This document shows, one piece after another, positions 44,985 to 54,044 of a DNA stretch of 64,000 bases. The number at the start of each line of letters is the position of its first letter. Positions within the stretch are counted from its first letter, which is position 1. This DNA is from JOPF136 sp035541255 (GTDB lineage: Bacteria > Acidobacteriota > Terriglobia > Acidiferrales > UBA7541): assembly GCA_035541255.1 (NCBI GenBank), contig DATKNR010000030.1, forward strand, positions 7,014-71,013, given 5' to 3'. The position numbers were made by a program, and so were the translations under genes. The notes under the pieces are model-generated. The model had not been told where the DNA came from. It worked only from the letters and a program-made list of their open reading frames with translations, and did no database searches.

Positions 44985-45845
44985 CTACTCCGCGGCTTTG
45001 AGCGGCTCCCACTGCCAGCCTTCATCTTTCGCGATTACGTAGCCCAACCCGGGATACGGGAAATGGTACGAGTGGACCAGGGCTGCTTCCCTTGCAGCTT
45101 TCCGGAGGAGCCGCCGTCTCGAGCGGACGACCTCGATCGGCTGAAGGTCAAATGCGATCAAGGTCTCGGGATACTCAAGATGCAGCGGATGACATACCGC
45201 GTCGCCCAAGTACACCAACTGTTCGGCGCCGGAGGAGATGCTGAGCGCGATATGCCCGGGCGTGTGCCCCGGAGCCGAGATTGCCGATATGCCTGGAAGG
45301 ATTTCCGTCTCTTGCTCCAGAAGCTCCACCTGCCCCTGGATGCCCAGGAGATTCTTTTGAGCGAATGGGACAAGGACTTCCTGGAAATAATCACCCCCCT
45401 GTGCCTCCGCTCGGCTCCCGGGCGACAGCCAGAAATCCCATTCCTCTTTCGAGATGACGTACCGTGCCTTAGGAAAGGCAGGCTTGCCGCGATCATCTAA
45501 GTTGGCCCCGACATGATCGGGATGAGCATGCGAGATTATGACCGTCCCGATATCCCGAGGCTCAATTCCTTCCGCGCGAAGCCGGGAGAGCAGCCGGCCA
45601 CCGGAGGGAGCGCCTGCGCCCATTCCCGTATCCACCAGTACTCGTTCGTTGCCCGCATCGATGCACAGGGGAATATACGGGACGGCGATCTCTTCGGCTG
45701 ACTCGCCGCGCCCGCACAGCATGCTTTCGTACTTCTCTTTCTGCACATTTGTGAAAAATGCTCCGGCGGGGTAGCGGGAGATGCCGTCCAGCAACGCGAG
45801 ACACTGGAACTTCCCCAGGGCAAAGCGAAACGCATCGGATTTCAT
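44985..45845 (-). CDS. MBL-fold hydrolase (lactonase-like)
   Basis: A 286-residue protein from ATG 45845 with AGGAAGGA upstream; the open frame extends 5' into the kinase gene region but has no better start. The metallo-beta-lactamase motif HAHPDH binds two zinc ions. The later PGHTPGHIAL supplies another His, LGDAVCH the bridging Asp, and HSYHFPYPG the last His. This layout is that of the AHL-lactonase/ribonuclease Z-like group. Cleavage of a lactone or other ester is likely, but the substrate is open. It is 55 nt downstream of the kinase gene, in the same island. Confidence 0.85.
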   Translation of the reverse strand: MKSDAFRFALGKFQCLALLDGISRYPAGAFFTNVQKEKYESMLCGRGESAEEIAVPYIPLCIDAGNERVLVDTGMGAGAPSGGRLLSRLRAEGIEPRDIGTVIISHAHPDHVGANLDDRGKPAFPKARYVISKEEWDFWLSPGSRAEAQGGDYFQEVLVPFAQKNLLGIQGQVELLEQETEILPGISAISAPGHTPGHIALSISSGAEQLVYLGDAVCHPLHLEYPETLIAFDLQPIEVVRSRRRLLRKAAREAALVHSYHFPYPGLGYVIAKDEGWQWEPLKAAE

Positions 45846-45900
45846 CGCGCGTCCTTCCTGGCGTTTGGTGGTTTCACCGCTTTGCTCCGGCCGCACAGGG

Positions 45901-48252
45901 TCAATTCGATTCGCCGCCAACCTCTGCCAAGCCCATGCGCCGGACCAATGCCCGAAATCGCACATCCGTGCGTAAGGCGTCGAACCTCGAATCCACTTTC
46001 AGGAACATCAAGCGGGAACATCGCTCCTTGAAGGCCTGCTCCAGGCAGACGATTGCGCGATCCATTTCGCCCAGGCCCAGGTGAATTGCGGCGACCAGTG
46101 TTTGCGGGACGTAGCTTCGTGTGGCCGCTTCTGCCAATTCACCCAGTATCCTTCGCCCCTCCTCTTTCTTACCCCACGAAGCGAAGGCTGCGCCCAGAGT
46201 GGCGAGCGCCAGGGTGCTGGTGGGAGAAATACGTCTCGCTTCTTCAATCTCGGCGACGGCTTCTGCAAAGGCTCCTTTTTGCTGGTAGGCCATCCCCATA
46301 TTGAGGTGCGCCGGGTAGAAGTTCGAATCCATCTGTAGGGCCTTGCGGCACTGCTCGATGGCTTCCTCGCTCTGGCGTGCGTAATGGAAGCTCATCCCCA
46401 GCATGACGGTAGCAGTCAGCGAAAGGGGGTCCAGTTCGAGCGCGTGCCGCGCCGCTGTGGCAGCCTCCGCAAATCGCTCGCACACGATCAGTTGCTCGGC
46501 ACGATTCTGCCAGGCTCTCGGGCTGTTCGGACTCATCTCGATCGCCGCCTGAATCTCCCTGCTGGCGCCCGGCGAGTCCCAGTCAAATGTAAGCTTGACT
46601 CCCGCCATTACCGCCCGCGCTTCGGAAAGTGCGGGATCGATCGCCAGCGCCTTCCCTGCCGCTGCCTTCGCCTTCGGAAAGGCCTCGCGGGGAGCGAGAT
46701 AACAATAATATCCGAGCGGCGTGTAGCAATCTCCGAGTGCCGCGTAGGCGAGGGCGTAACTAGGATCTTTTTCGATGGCTTGCCGGATGTGGTTAAGGCC
46801 CATATTCAGGCCTTCCTCCGTCCGCTTATAGCTGTAGTACCGGCCCTTCAGGTAGAGCTGATAGGCTTCCACGTTTTGCGTGGGGCGCTTGGCCAGCAGG
46901 TTTTCGGTTTTCGGGCTCAGCTTCAATCGCAGGTTTTCGGAGATTTCCCTGGCGAGATCCTCCTCCATCGCTAGGATGTCGCTGAGCTTTTTCTTGTATT
47001 TGCCACCCCATATCTGCCAGCCTTTCTGCACATCCATCAGTTCTGCGCCGATCACCAGCGATTCGCCACGCTGCATTACCCTGCCGGTGAGCACGGCGCC
47101 CACGCCGAGCGCCCGGCCGATCTCCTGCGCCTCTTCGGCGCGGCCCTTGTAGCGGAATACCGTGCTCCGCGCCATCACCCGAAGCTCCGATACTTGCGAA
47201 AGACTGAGAATCAGGCTGTCCGTAAGCCCGTCGCTGAGGTATTCCAATTGTCCATCTGCGCTCGCATTTGCAAAAGGGAGTACCGCGAGCGAACCGATCG
47301 CTTCGCCCAGTTCCGAAGGCTGCACGCTTGTGCTGGCGGCTGCCGGTGTTCGTCCGGAATCTAGTTCGCGCCTCAGCCGCATCAAGTCCGCACGCATCTC
47401 CGCGGCAACTTGGTAGCGCATCGCGCGGTCCTTCTCCAGCGCCTTAGTGACAATCCGGTCCAATTCAGCCGAGAGCGCGGGATTCACTCTGGCCGGGGGC
47501 GTGGGGACTCTATGCAGGATAGCCTCAAAGATTACCGCCGACGTCCTGCCCGAAAAGGCGCGTTGGCCGGTACACATCTCATAAAGGGTCGCACCAAACG
47601 AAAACAGGTCGGTGCGCGCATCGAGGTCTTCGCCCAGTGCCTGTTCGGGAGACATGTACACTAATGTTCCCACCGCCTCTCCCGGACGCGTGAGGTCTGC
47701 CCCCACTTCGTGAGACGGTGGTAGCGCCAAGGCATCGAGCGTTTCCGAATTCAACCGGGGCTCGGCGACCAGTTTGGCCAGCCCGAAGTCCAGGACCTTG
47801 ACCTGCTTTCGTGCCGTGACGAAAATATTTTGCGGCTTGATGTCCCGGTGCACGATCCCACTTGTATGGGCCACGTCGAGAGCATCCGCGATCTGGATGG
47901 CTAGGTCGAACAGCTCATCGGTTTTTAGAGGCTTGCCACCGATCAAGCTGTTCAGCGGGCTTCCATCCAGGAATTCCATGGCGATGAACGGTTGACCCTT
48001 ATATTCATCGATGTCATAGACTACGCAGATGTTCGGATGACTTAGGGCGGAAGCGGCTCGCGCCTCGCGCCGAAACCGCTCCAGCGCGCGGTGATCCTTG
48101 GCGCGTTCGGGCGCCAGAAACTTCAGTGCCACATTGCGCACAAGCCGGACGTCCTCCGCGCGATAAACCACACCCATGCCGCCGGCACCCAGCTTTTCTA
48201 CGATGCGGTAGTGCGATACCGTTTGGCCAGTCAGGGTAAGAGTTTCCGCCAC
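45901..48252 (-). CDS. Soluble Ser/Thr kinase with TolB-like and TPR regions
   Basis: A 783-residue protein. The Hanks-type kinase domain (14-290) has the glycine loop LGAGGMGVVY, Lys44 (VALKFL), HRDIKPQN with Asp137, and DFG at 155-157, so it should be active. A TolB-N-like region (about 325-440, SLAVLPFANAS, LSDGLTDSLILSL) and TPR repeats (about 470-770) follow. There is no membrane segment between kinase and TPR, unlike many PknB-type kinases, so it is probably cytoplasmic. The GC-rich codon use does not stand out. It is the first gene of the two-gene island cargo. Confidence 0.9.
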   Translation of the reverse strand: MAETLTLTGQTVSHYRIVEKLGAGGMGVVYRAEDVRLVRNVALKFLAPERAKDHRALERFRREARAASALSHPNICVVYDIDEYKGQPFIAMEFLDGSPLNSLIGGKPLKTDELFDLAIQIADALDVAHTSGIVHRDIKPQNIFVTARKQVKVLDFGLAKLVAEPRLNSETLDALALPPSHEVGADLTRPGEAVGTLVYMSPEQALGEDLDARTDLFSFGATLYEMCTGQRAFSGRTSAVIFEAILHRVPTPPARVNPALSAELDRIVTKALEKDRAMRYQVAAEMRADLMRLRRELDSGRTPAAASTSVQPSELGEAIGSLAVLPFANASADGQLEYLSDGLTDSLILSLSQVSELRVMARSTVFRYKGRAEEAQEIGRALGVGAVLTGRVMQRGESLVIGAELMDVQKGWQIWGGKYKKKLSDILAMEEDLAREISENLRLKLSPKTENLLAKRPTQNVEAYQLYLKGRYYSYKRTEEGLNMGLNHIRQAIEKDPSYALAYAALGDCYTPLGYYCYLAPREAFPKAKAAAGKALAIDPALSEARAVMAGVKLTFDWDSPGASREIQAAIEMSPNSPRAWQNRAEQLIVCERFAEAATAARHALELDPLSLTATVMLGMSFHYARQSEEAIEQCRKALQMDSNFYPAHLNMGMAYQQKGAFAEAVAEIEEARRISPTSTLALATLGAAFASWGKKEEGRRILGELAEAATRSYVPQTLVAAIHLGLGEMDRAIVCLEQAFKERCSRLMFLKVDSRFDALRTDVRFRALVRRMGLAEVGGESN

Positions 48253-48508
48253 GTTCTCGTCATCTTAGGTAGCGGCCCGAATCAAGTCAATCAAGGAAGA
48301 CCGCTCATCAGCATTCCGGGAGAGTCGAGTTTCCGGCGAGTGGTTGGCAACTCCGACGTAGTCGCTCTTCCGGAGTCAAATTTCGAATCCAAGCCAACCC
48401 AATAATCGGGGAACAACTTGGGAACAAGCGGGCCCAAATCCGGGCCAATACCAGCGACCATGACGAAGGTAAAGACAAGACGAGCCAACAGGATGACCAG
48501 ATTTTGTC
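48253..48508. other. Right end of the island, no intact gene
   Basis: About 250 bases between the kinase start and the right repeat. A 65-codon minus-strand frame (48291-48488) has no RBS or family resemblance. The kinase promoter should lie here. No integrase remnant could be recognised. Confidence 0.4.
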
Positions 48509-48557
48509 CGGACTTATAATCCGTTGGTCCTAGGTTCGAATCCTAGCGGGCCCACCA
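48509..48557 (+). repeat. Right copy of 49-bp direct repeat (partial tRNA)
   Basis: Contains the 3' side of the anticodon arm, the variable region, the T arm, the 3' acceptor strand and CCA of the tRNA at 44759, with one mismatch. The 5' half of the tRNA is absent, so it is not a functional tRNA gene. Confidence 0.85.
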
Positions 48558-48851
48558 GGGATTTTTGCCCGAGGAGTTTACCGAGAGCTGTTGGCGCTAG
48601 TGTTGGAAGATGCCTCGGACTACTCTCTCGGGCGCGAGCCATCGGCAGAATCCAGTTTCTCCCAGCGACTCGCGACCGGCTTCCGTGGACGCTCACCGCA
48701 CGGAAGGGAAATACTCACCCCCCCCCACATCTGCCCGATTTGGCTGCTCAACGCCTGCCCTATCGACCCATCGCCAACTGTCAACTGTGACAGTGGGAAT
48801 CTCCGCCACGGCAGGCCAGGCTCTTGTCTGCGAATCTCGGAGGGAGAACGT

Positions 48852-49433
48852 ATGGCGACTGCGAGCCCGGCTCATGGTTTGCAAGGGCCACTTCAGGTGG
48901 CGCAGAAGATCACCGGGTGGTTTATCGTCGTTTCCGTGCTGTTCATTGTTATCGGTGTCTTTGCCATTGTTGAGCCCGCTGTCGCCGGGCTCGGTGTCAC
49001 GTTGCTGGTTGGATGGCTGCTCATTTTTGGCGCGGTGGGCCATTTTCTTGCAGCCTTCAAAGGCGGTGGAGCGCTCCAGGTCTCCTTCCAGATACTCATT
49101 GCTGTAGTCTACGTTTTCGGGGGCGTCTACTGCATCACTCACCCGCTCCTGGCCATTGGAACGCTCACCCTTTTGCTTGCGGCCGTGATTTTGGCCGCAG
49201 GCGTGATCGAAATCATTTCCTATTTCCGGCTGAAGGGCCACGTCGCGTCTGGGTGGATGCTTCTGAATGGAATCGTCGCTCTCCTTCTGGGCGGGATGAT
49301 ATGGCTCCACTGGCCATCGAGCACTGTCTGGGCCATCGGCACACTCGTTGGTGTTCGGCTGCTCATGACCGGAATGACGCGGCTGATGTTCGGTATTGCC
49401 GCGCGAAAGCTCTTAAGAAGGGCTGAGGGATAG
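48852..49433 (+). CDS. HdeD/DUF308 family membrane protein
   Basis: A 193-residue protein from ATG 48852 with GGAGGGAGAACG upstream; the open frame begins earlier but those residues look non-coding. Six hydrophobic segments arranged as pairs (FIVVSVLFIVIGVFAIVEP, LGVTLLVGWLLIFGAVGHFL and so on) fit the HdeD acid-resistance family. The mechanism of the family is not established. There are no partners nearby. The 290 bases upstream (48558-48851) hold no gene that I can support. Confidence 0.85.
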   Translation: MATASPAHGLQGPLQVAQKITGWFIVVSVLFIVIGVFAIVEPAVAGLGVTLLVGWLLIFGAVGHFLAAFKGGGALQVSFQILIAVVYVFGGVYCITHPLLAIGTLTLLLAAVILAAGVIEIISYFRLKGHVASGWMLLNGIVALLLGGMIWLHWPSSTVWAIGTLVGVRLLMTGMTRLMFGIAARKLLRRAEG

Positions 49434-49650
49434 AGAGTACGAACGAAAGGGATACGACACGATAAACCATTTCATGGACGCCGTCCCCATGGGCGCGCCC
49501 GAGCCGGTTGAGCCGCGCAGTTCCTGGAAACAAACCGGTGGGTGTACCATAGCTTTGCCCATGCCCGGCAAGTCGGACTGGAGGTTTTGATTCTTCATCT
49601 CATGGCCTTAGTGGGGGCCTGGTGGCCCTCGAAATTCCAAGGAGGAAGCA

Positions 49651-50334
49651 ATGAACAGGAAATTGTTGGTGATCGCGGCATGCCTGGCGATGGCCTCGCC
49701 CATGTTTGCCCAGAACAAGGAAGACGAGCGTCTGGAGAAATCGGCCACGGTTCTTCAGGAGATTCTCAGCTCGGACAAGGGGCTTTCCAAGCACATCCTG
49801 GATGAGTCCAGGTGCGTGCTGATTTTCCCGAGCGTCAAGAAAGTAGCCGTTGGCTTCGGCCAGAGCTACGGGCGCGGTGCGCTCATCTGCCGCAAGGGCG
49901 AAAAGATGGATGGGGCGTGGGGCTCTCCCGCCATGTACGCACTGGATCAAAGCGGCCTCGGCATTCAGCTCGGCTCCACGGCGACGGACTTCGTTCTCGT
50001 GGTGATGAGAGAGAACGGCGTGGAACAGATCCTGAATGGTAAGACAAAGCTCGGTGGAAACGCTGCCGCCGCAGCGGGCCCCAGCGGCGCCCAGGCGGAA
50101 GGTTATAACGCCGCGGAAATGACCGCGGACGTGCTGACCTACTCTCGCACCAAGGGAGCGTTTGCCGGTGTGTCCTTGAATGGCGCGTCCATGGACTCGG
50201 ACAACGACGCCAACAAGCGCGTGTACGGCAAGACCATCGACGCCAAGACGATCATCTCCAGCAACCCGACCCCTCCGGCCGCCGCCAAGTCGCTGCAGGG
50301 TTTGCTCGACAAGACCTCGCCGCATCGGAAGTAG
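49651..50334 (+). CDS. Exported lipid-binding SYLF/YSC84 domain protein
   Basis: A 227-residue protein with AAGGAGGAAGC before the ATG and a signal peptide (KLLVIAACLAMASPMFA). The SYLF/YSC84 core reads LIFPSVKKVAVGFGQSYGRG, SPAMYALDQSGLGIQLG and TDFVLVVM, ending with AEMTADVLTYSRTKGAFAGV. In eukaryotes SYLF binds phosphoinositides; bacterial members are periplasmic and poorly understood. It stands alone and ends before a large hairpin. Confidence 0.9.
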   Translation: MNRKLLVIAACLAMASPMFAQNKEDERLEKSATVLQEILSSDKGLSKHILDESRCVLIFPSVKKVAVGFGQSYGRGALICRKGEKMDGAWGSPAMYALDQSGLGIQLGSTATDFVLVVMRENGVEQILNGKTKLGGNAAAAAGPSGAQAEGYNAAEMTADVLTYSRTKGAFAGVSLNGASMDSDNDANKRVYGKTIDAKTIISSNPTPPAAAKSLQGLLDKTSPHRK

Positions 50335-50359
50335 CAGCAGGAAACGCGGGGCATCCACC

Positions 50360-50397
50360 GGTCCGGGTCCCGAATTTGGATAGTTCGGGCCCGGACC
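50360..50397. terminator. Hairpin between SYLF gene and pntB (convergent)
   Basis: Arms 50360-50374 and 50384-50397 pair over 14 bases with one bulged T around a 9-nt loop (GGTCCGGG... with CCGGACC). No long T-run follows on either strand. Confidence 0.6.
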
Positions 50398-50437
50398 AAT
50401 TCTTGCGGGTTAGCTGCGATGCGGGTGAGACTCTAGT

Positions 50438-51829
50438 TTAGCTGTGCCCGCCCACGAGTTCGCGGACGATTGACCCTACAAAATTCTTCGCATCGCCGAA
50501 CAGCATCAGCGTCTTGTCCATGTAATAGAGCGGATTGTCGATTCCTGCGAATCCCGGACTCATGCTCCGCTTGATCACCATCACCGTGTGCGCCTTGTCC
50601 ACGTTCAGGATGGGCATGCCGTAAATGGGGCTCGACGCGTCCGTGCGCGCCGCCGGATTGGTCACGTCGTTGGCACCGATGATCAGAGCCACGTCCGTCT
50701 GCGGCATGTCCGAATTGATTTCGTCCATCTCCACCAGTCGCTCGTAGGGGATGTCCGCTTCCGCCAGCAGCACGTTCATGTGGCCCGGCATTCGCCCCGC
50801 CACGGGGTGGATTCCGAATTTCACGTCGATACCTTTTTTCGTCAGCACGTCGAAGAGTTCGCGCACTTTGTGCTGCGCCTGCGCCACCGCCATCCCGTAT
50901 CCCGGCACGATCACCACCGTGCTCGCCGCCGCCAGAATGTCCGCCGCTTCCTCCGGCGACGCGCTCCGCACCGTCCGCTCTTCCGTCACGGCCGCCGCGC
51001 CCGCCTGCACCTGACCGAACGCGCCGAACATCACATTCGTGAACGACCGGTTCATCGCCTTGCACATGATGACGGAGAGGATGAAGCCCGACGATCCGTC
51101 CAGGGCGCCCGCTACCACCAGCACTTTGCTGTTCAGCACAAAGCCCAGCAGTGCTGCGGAGAATCCGGCGTAGGAGTTCAGCAGCGAAATCACGGTGGGC
51201 ATGTCTGCCCCGCCGATCGGCGTCACCAGCAGCACGCCGAACACCAGCGCCACCACGACCATGATTGGAAACAGCGCCGTATTTGCCGGGTTCACCACCA
51301 GCGCGATCGCCAGCAGCAGCGCTGCGCTCAGCACCGAAAGGCTCACGAAGTTCTGCCCGCGGTACACAATCGGCCGCTGTGGCAGGATCTCCTGCAATTT
51401 CCCGGCGGCGATCAGGCTGCCCGTAAACGTCAGCGAGCCGATGATTACTTCCAATCCGATTTCGCCCATCCCGAACCGCGTCACGTGCGGAACGCCCACG
51501 TAGTATTCCGCGATTCCGATCATCGCCGCGGAAAGCGCGCCGAACGCGTGGCTGAGCGCCGTTCGCTGCGGCACGGCCGTCATGTGCACCATGCCGAGCG
51601 GCACGCCCACCGCCGCCCCGATAATCAGCGTGATGATCACCCACTTGTAGGACACCAGCTCGGGATTGCACAGCGTGGCGCCCACTGCCAGCGCCGCCGC
51701 GATCTCTCCGGCCAGTACGCCGCGGCGCGCCGAGGCGGGCGAGCTGAGCCACTTGATCGCGAGGATGAAAAGGACTGTGGCAGCGATGTAGGCGAAATCG
51801 AGATACTGTTGTATGGCTTCCGGAGTCAT
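50438..51829 (-). CDS. pntB: NAD(P) transhydrogenase subunit beta
   Basis: A 463-residue protein with about eight or nine membrane segments (domain II) followed by the NADP(H)-binding domain III: VPGYGMAVAQAQH, EADIPYERLVEMDEINSD and DVALIIGANDVTNPAA are family motifs. With PntA it transfers hydride between NADH and NADP+ driven by the proton gradient. Its ATG overlaps the pntA2 stop by four bases. It ends the three-gene operon. Confidence 0.95.
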   Translation of the reverse strand: MTPEAIQQYLDFAYIAATVLFILAIKWLSSPASARRGVLAGEIAAALAVGATLCNPELVSYKWVIITLIIGAAVGVPLGMVHMTAVPQRTALSHAFGALSAAMIGIAEYYVGVPHVTRFGMGEIGLEVIIGSLTFTGSLIAAGKLQEILPQRPIVYRGQNFVSLSVLSAALLLAIALVVNPANTALFPIMVVVALVFGVLLVTPIGGADMPTVISLLNSYAGFSAALLGFVLNSKVLVVAGALDGSSGFILSVIMCKAMNRSFTNVMFGAFGQVQAGAAAVTEERTVRSASPEEAADILAAASTVVIVPGYGMAVAQAQHKVRELFDVLTKKGIDVKFGIHPVAGRMPGHMNVLLAEADIPYERLVEMDEINSDMPQTDVALIIGANDVTNPAARTDASSPIYGMPILNVDKAHTVMVIKRSMSPGFAGIDNPLYYMDKTLMLFGDAKNFVGSIVRELVGGHS

Positions 51830-52122
51830 GGCTTCTGCTGCTTCCCCGTCTTGAACATACGCAGCATGCGGTCCGTGATCACGAATCCGCCCACCATGTT
51901 GCTGAACGATGCCGCCACGGCGATCGCGCCGAGTACGGTGGCCAGGGGCGTTTCCTGCCGGCCGGCGATGATGATCGCCGCCACCACCACAATCGCGTCC
52001 AGCGCGTTCGTCAACGACATCAGCGGGGTGTGCAGCAGCGGAGACACGCGCTTAATCAGCTCGAAGCCCACAAATCCCGCGAGGATGAACACGTACAAGT
52101 TCGACAGAAAATCGGCAGGCAC
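51826..52122 (-). CDS. pntAB: NAD(P) transhydrogenase subunit alpha, membrane part
   Basis: A 98-residue protein with three hydrophobic segments (LYVFILAGFVGFELI, ALDAIVVVAAIIIAG, LGAIAVAASFSNMVGGFVI) and the typical VSPLLHTPLMSLTNA. It corresponds to the C-terminal membrane domain of the fused E. coli PntA, here as a separate gene as in Rhodospirillum-type enzymes. It lies 12 nt after the soluble alpha gene and overlaps pntB. Confidence 0.93.
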   Translation of the reverse strand: MPADFLSNLYVFILAGFVGFELIKRVSPLLHTPLMSLTNALDAIVVVAAIIIAGRQETPLATVLGAIAVAASFSNMVGGFVITDRMLRMFKTGKQQKP

Positions 52123-52134
52123 TTGCTCCCCCCT

Positions 52135-53307
52135 TTATTTCGCCGGCGACAATGCCGGCAATTTGAAAAATTCCCGCACCCTGTTGTGCACGATCTCGCC
52201 GTCGCGTGTCACCATCGTTTCCCGGGTGATTTCGTCTTCGAGATTCAGCTGCACTTTGCCTTCTTTCACCAGGTGAGTGAGGAACGCGCCGATGTTGCGC
52301 GCGTAGAGCTGGCTGGCGTGATACGGCACCGTGCTCGCCAGGTTGAACCACCCCACGATGGTCACTCCGTTCACCACAATCTTCTCGCCCGGCTGCGTCA
52401 GCTCGCAGTTCCCCCCGCGTTCCGCCGCCAGGTCCACGATCACCGAACCCGGTGCCATTTTCTCCACCATTTCCTTGGTCACCAGCACCGGAGACTTTCT
52501 TCCCGGAACCACTGCGGCCGTGATCACCACTTCGCTATCCGCCACCGCGCGTCCCAGCAGTTCGCGCTGCTTCTGGTAGAAGGTTTCGTCCTGCGCTCGC
52601 GCGTACCCCCGGGCGTCTTCCGCGTCCTTAGCCTCGATGGGCAGTTCCACAAATCGTCCGCCGAGGCTTTCCACCTGTTCCTTCGCGGCCGGCCGAACGT
52701 CGTAGGCGGAGGTCACTGCGCCCAGCCGTCGTGCCGTAGCGATGGCTTGCAGTCCCGCCACGCCGGCTCCGATCACCAGCACCCGCGCCGGCGTTATCGT
52801 CCCCGCCGCGGTCGTCAACATCGGCAGCATCCTCGGCAGCAGATCCGCCGAGATCAGCACCGCCTTGTACCCGCACAACGTGGCCATGGACGAAAGCGCA
52901 TCCATGCTCTGCGCCCGCGTTGTCCGCGGCATCAGCTCAATCGAAAACGAGGTGACTCCCGCCCGCGCGATGTCCTGGACCGTGGTCACGTCCCCCAGCG
53001 GCCGCAAAAAGCCGATGAGCACCTGCCCCTTGCGATATAGCGGCACGTCCGCTTTTCCCGTGCGGTCATTTGAGCCGTAGCAGAGCACCTGCGCGATTAT
53101 GTCCGCGCTCCCGAACACGGCGGCCCGGTTCGGCACCAGTTTGGCGCCCTTGGCCGCATAATCCGCGTCAGGGAATCCCGATTCTGCGCCTGCTCCCGCT
53201 TCGATCACCAGCTCCAGTCCGGCCTTTGTCAAAGTCGGAATCACTGCCGGGACCATGGCTACCCGGCGTTCTCCTGGAAAACTTTCCTTCGGCACTCCGA
53301 CGATCAT
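52135..53307 (-). CDS. pntAA: NAD(P) transhydrogenase subunit alpha, soluble part
   Basis: A 390-residue protein from ATG 53307, the conserved start (VGVPKESFPGERRVAMVP). The alanine dehydrogenase/PntA fold is clear, with the NAD-binding VLVIGAGVAGLQAIATARRLGA and the later KMAPGSVIVDLAAERGGNCE. It forms domain I, which binds NAD(H). It leads the pntAA-pntAB-pntB operon. The upstream open extension (to 53352) has no RBS support. Confidence 0.94.
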   Translation of the reverse strand: MIVGVPKESFPGERRVAMVPAVIPTLTKAGLELVIEAGAGAESGFPDADYAAKGAKLVPNRAAVFGSADIIAQVLCYGSNDRTGKADVPLYRKGQVLIGFLRPLGDVTTVQDIARAGVTSFSIELMPRTTRAQSMDALSSMATLCGYKAVLISADLLPRMLPMLTTAAGTITPARVLVIGAGVAGLQAIATARRLGAVTSAYDVRPAAKEQVESLGGRFVELPIEAKDAEDARGYARAQDETFYQKQRELLGRAVADSEVVITAAVVPGRKSPVLVTKEMVEKMAPGSVIVDLAAERGGNCELTQPGEKIVVNGVTIVGWFNLASTVPYHASQLYARNIGAFLTHLVKEGKVQLNLEDEITRETMVTRDGEIVHNRVREFFKLPALSPAK

Positions 53308-53672
53308 GGATCCCGCTTCCTGTTCCCTCCGGCTCACCGCAAGCCTTCGCACCGGCCTGCGCCGTCGTGGGAAGAAAACACCTCATTGCAAATCACTCAA
53401 AAAAGCGGGCACATTCTACCCTCAACCTTCGATTTTTTCAGCGTCAAAGCTCACACACTATAGTGGCGGTGCGCACGGATTCTGGTTCGCGGAACTTGAT
53501 GGAGGTGCCGCGACGAGTGATTTCAGGAAGGACGGCCCGGTGGACCGCACCAGCTCCGCCAGTCTTGTTTGACTTGCATGTCCTTGCGGCCTAACATGGC
53601 CGCCGCCGCTGAAGCGGCGGTTGTGCGCGTTGCTCCGCGAACGCGGGAATCCGTTTTGGCCTGCAGGGTGGG
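53308..53672. other. Intergenic region between divergent pnt operon and STAS gene
   Basis: About 365 bases that must carry both promoters. A short GC hairpin (CCGCCGCTGAAGCGGCGG, near 53603-53620) is visible. I see no supported gene; short frames lack an RBS. Confidence 0.4.
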
Positions 53673-54032
53673 ATGGTTTCCGGAATGACGACGATTCGAA
53701 TCGCAACGCGGAAGATTGACTCCGTAACCATCCTCGATTTGGAAGGCCGCCTCATCCTTGGATCTGCCACTGATTCGCTCGGCAGCGCCATTCAGGACGC
53801 GATTGCGAAGGGCGCCCGCAAAATTCTGCTGAATTTGAAGAACGTGACCCAGGTGGATACTACAGGCATCAGCACGATCGTGCGCGGTTTCGTCAGTCTG
53901 GAGCGTTCCGGCGGGAAACTGGCGGTTTGCAATCTTGCCGAGCGTGTCCGCATGGTGCTCGACCTCACCCGCCTGCTCAACGTAATTCCCAACTTTCCCG
54001 ACGAAGCCGCGGGCCTCGACCGCCTGCGCTAA
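53673..54032 (+). CDS. STAS domain protein (anti-sigma factor antagonist-like)
   Basis: A 119-residue single STAS domain; the start is ATG 53673 or ATG 53685. The strand and helix pattern VTILDLEGRLILGSATDSL, ARKILLNLKNVTQVDTTGIS and GGKLAVCNL is typical of SpoIIAA/RsbV proteins. At the phosphorylation position the usual Ser is Thr (DTTG, residues 62-65). It probably binds a partner anti-sigma factor/kinase or scaffold, none of which is encoded nearby. Confidence 0.85.
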   Translation: MVSGMTTIRIATRKIDSVTILDLEGRLILGSATDSLGSAIQDAIAKGARKILLNLKNVTQVDTTGISTIVRGFVSLERSGGKLAVCNLAERVRMVLDLTRLLNVIPNFPDEAAGLDRLR

Positions 54033-54044
54033 CCTCCGCCCGCT

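Larger units (their letters stand above)
44835..48557. mobile_element. Small tRNA-borne genomic island
   Basis: A 3.7 kb segment bounded by the 49-bp direct repeat of the tRNA 3' half. Its cargo is a Ser/Thr kinase gene and an MBL hydrolase gene, both on the minus strand. No integrase, transposase or recombinase could be found inside, so it may be a remnant of a larger element or have been mobilised in trans. About 150 bases at its left end (44835-44984) hold no gene and are AT-richer than the neighbours. Confidence 0.7.

Noticed and set aside
48509..48557. Second tRNA gene
   Set aside because: Only the 3' half is present; it has no D arm and no 5' acceptor strand.
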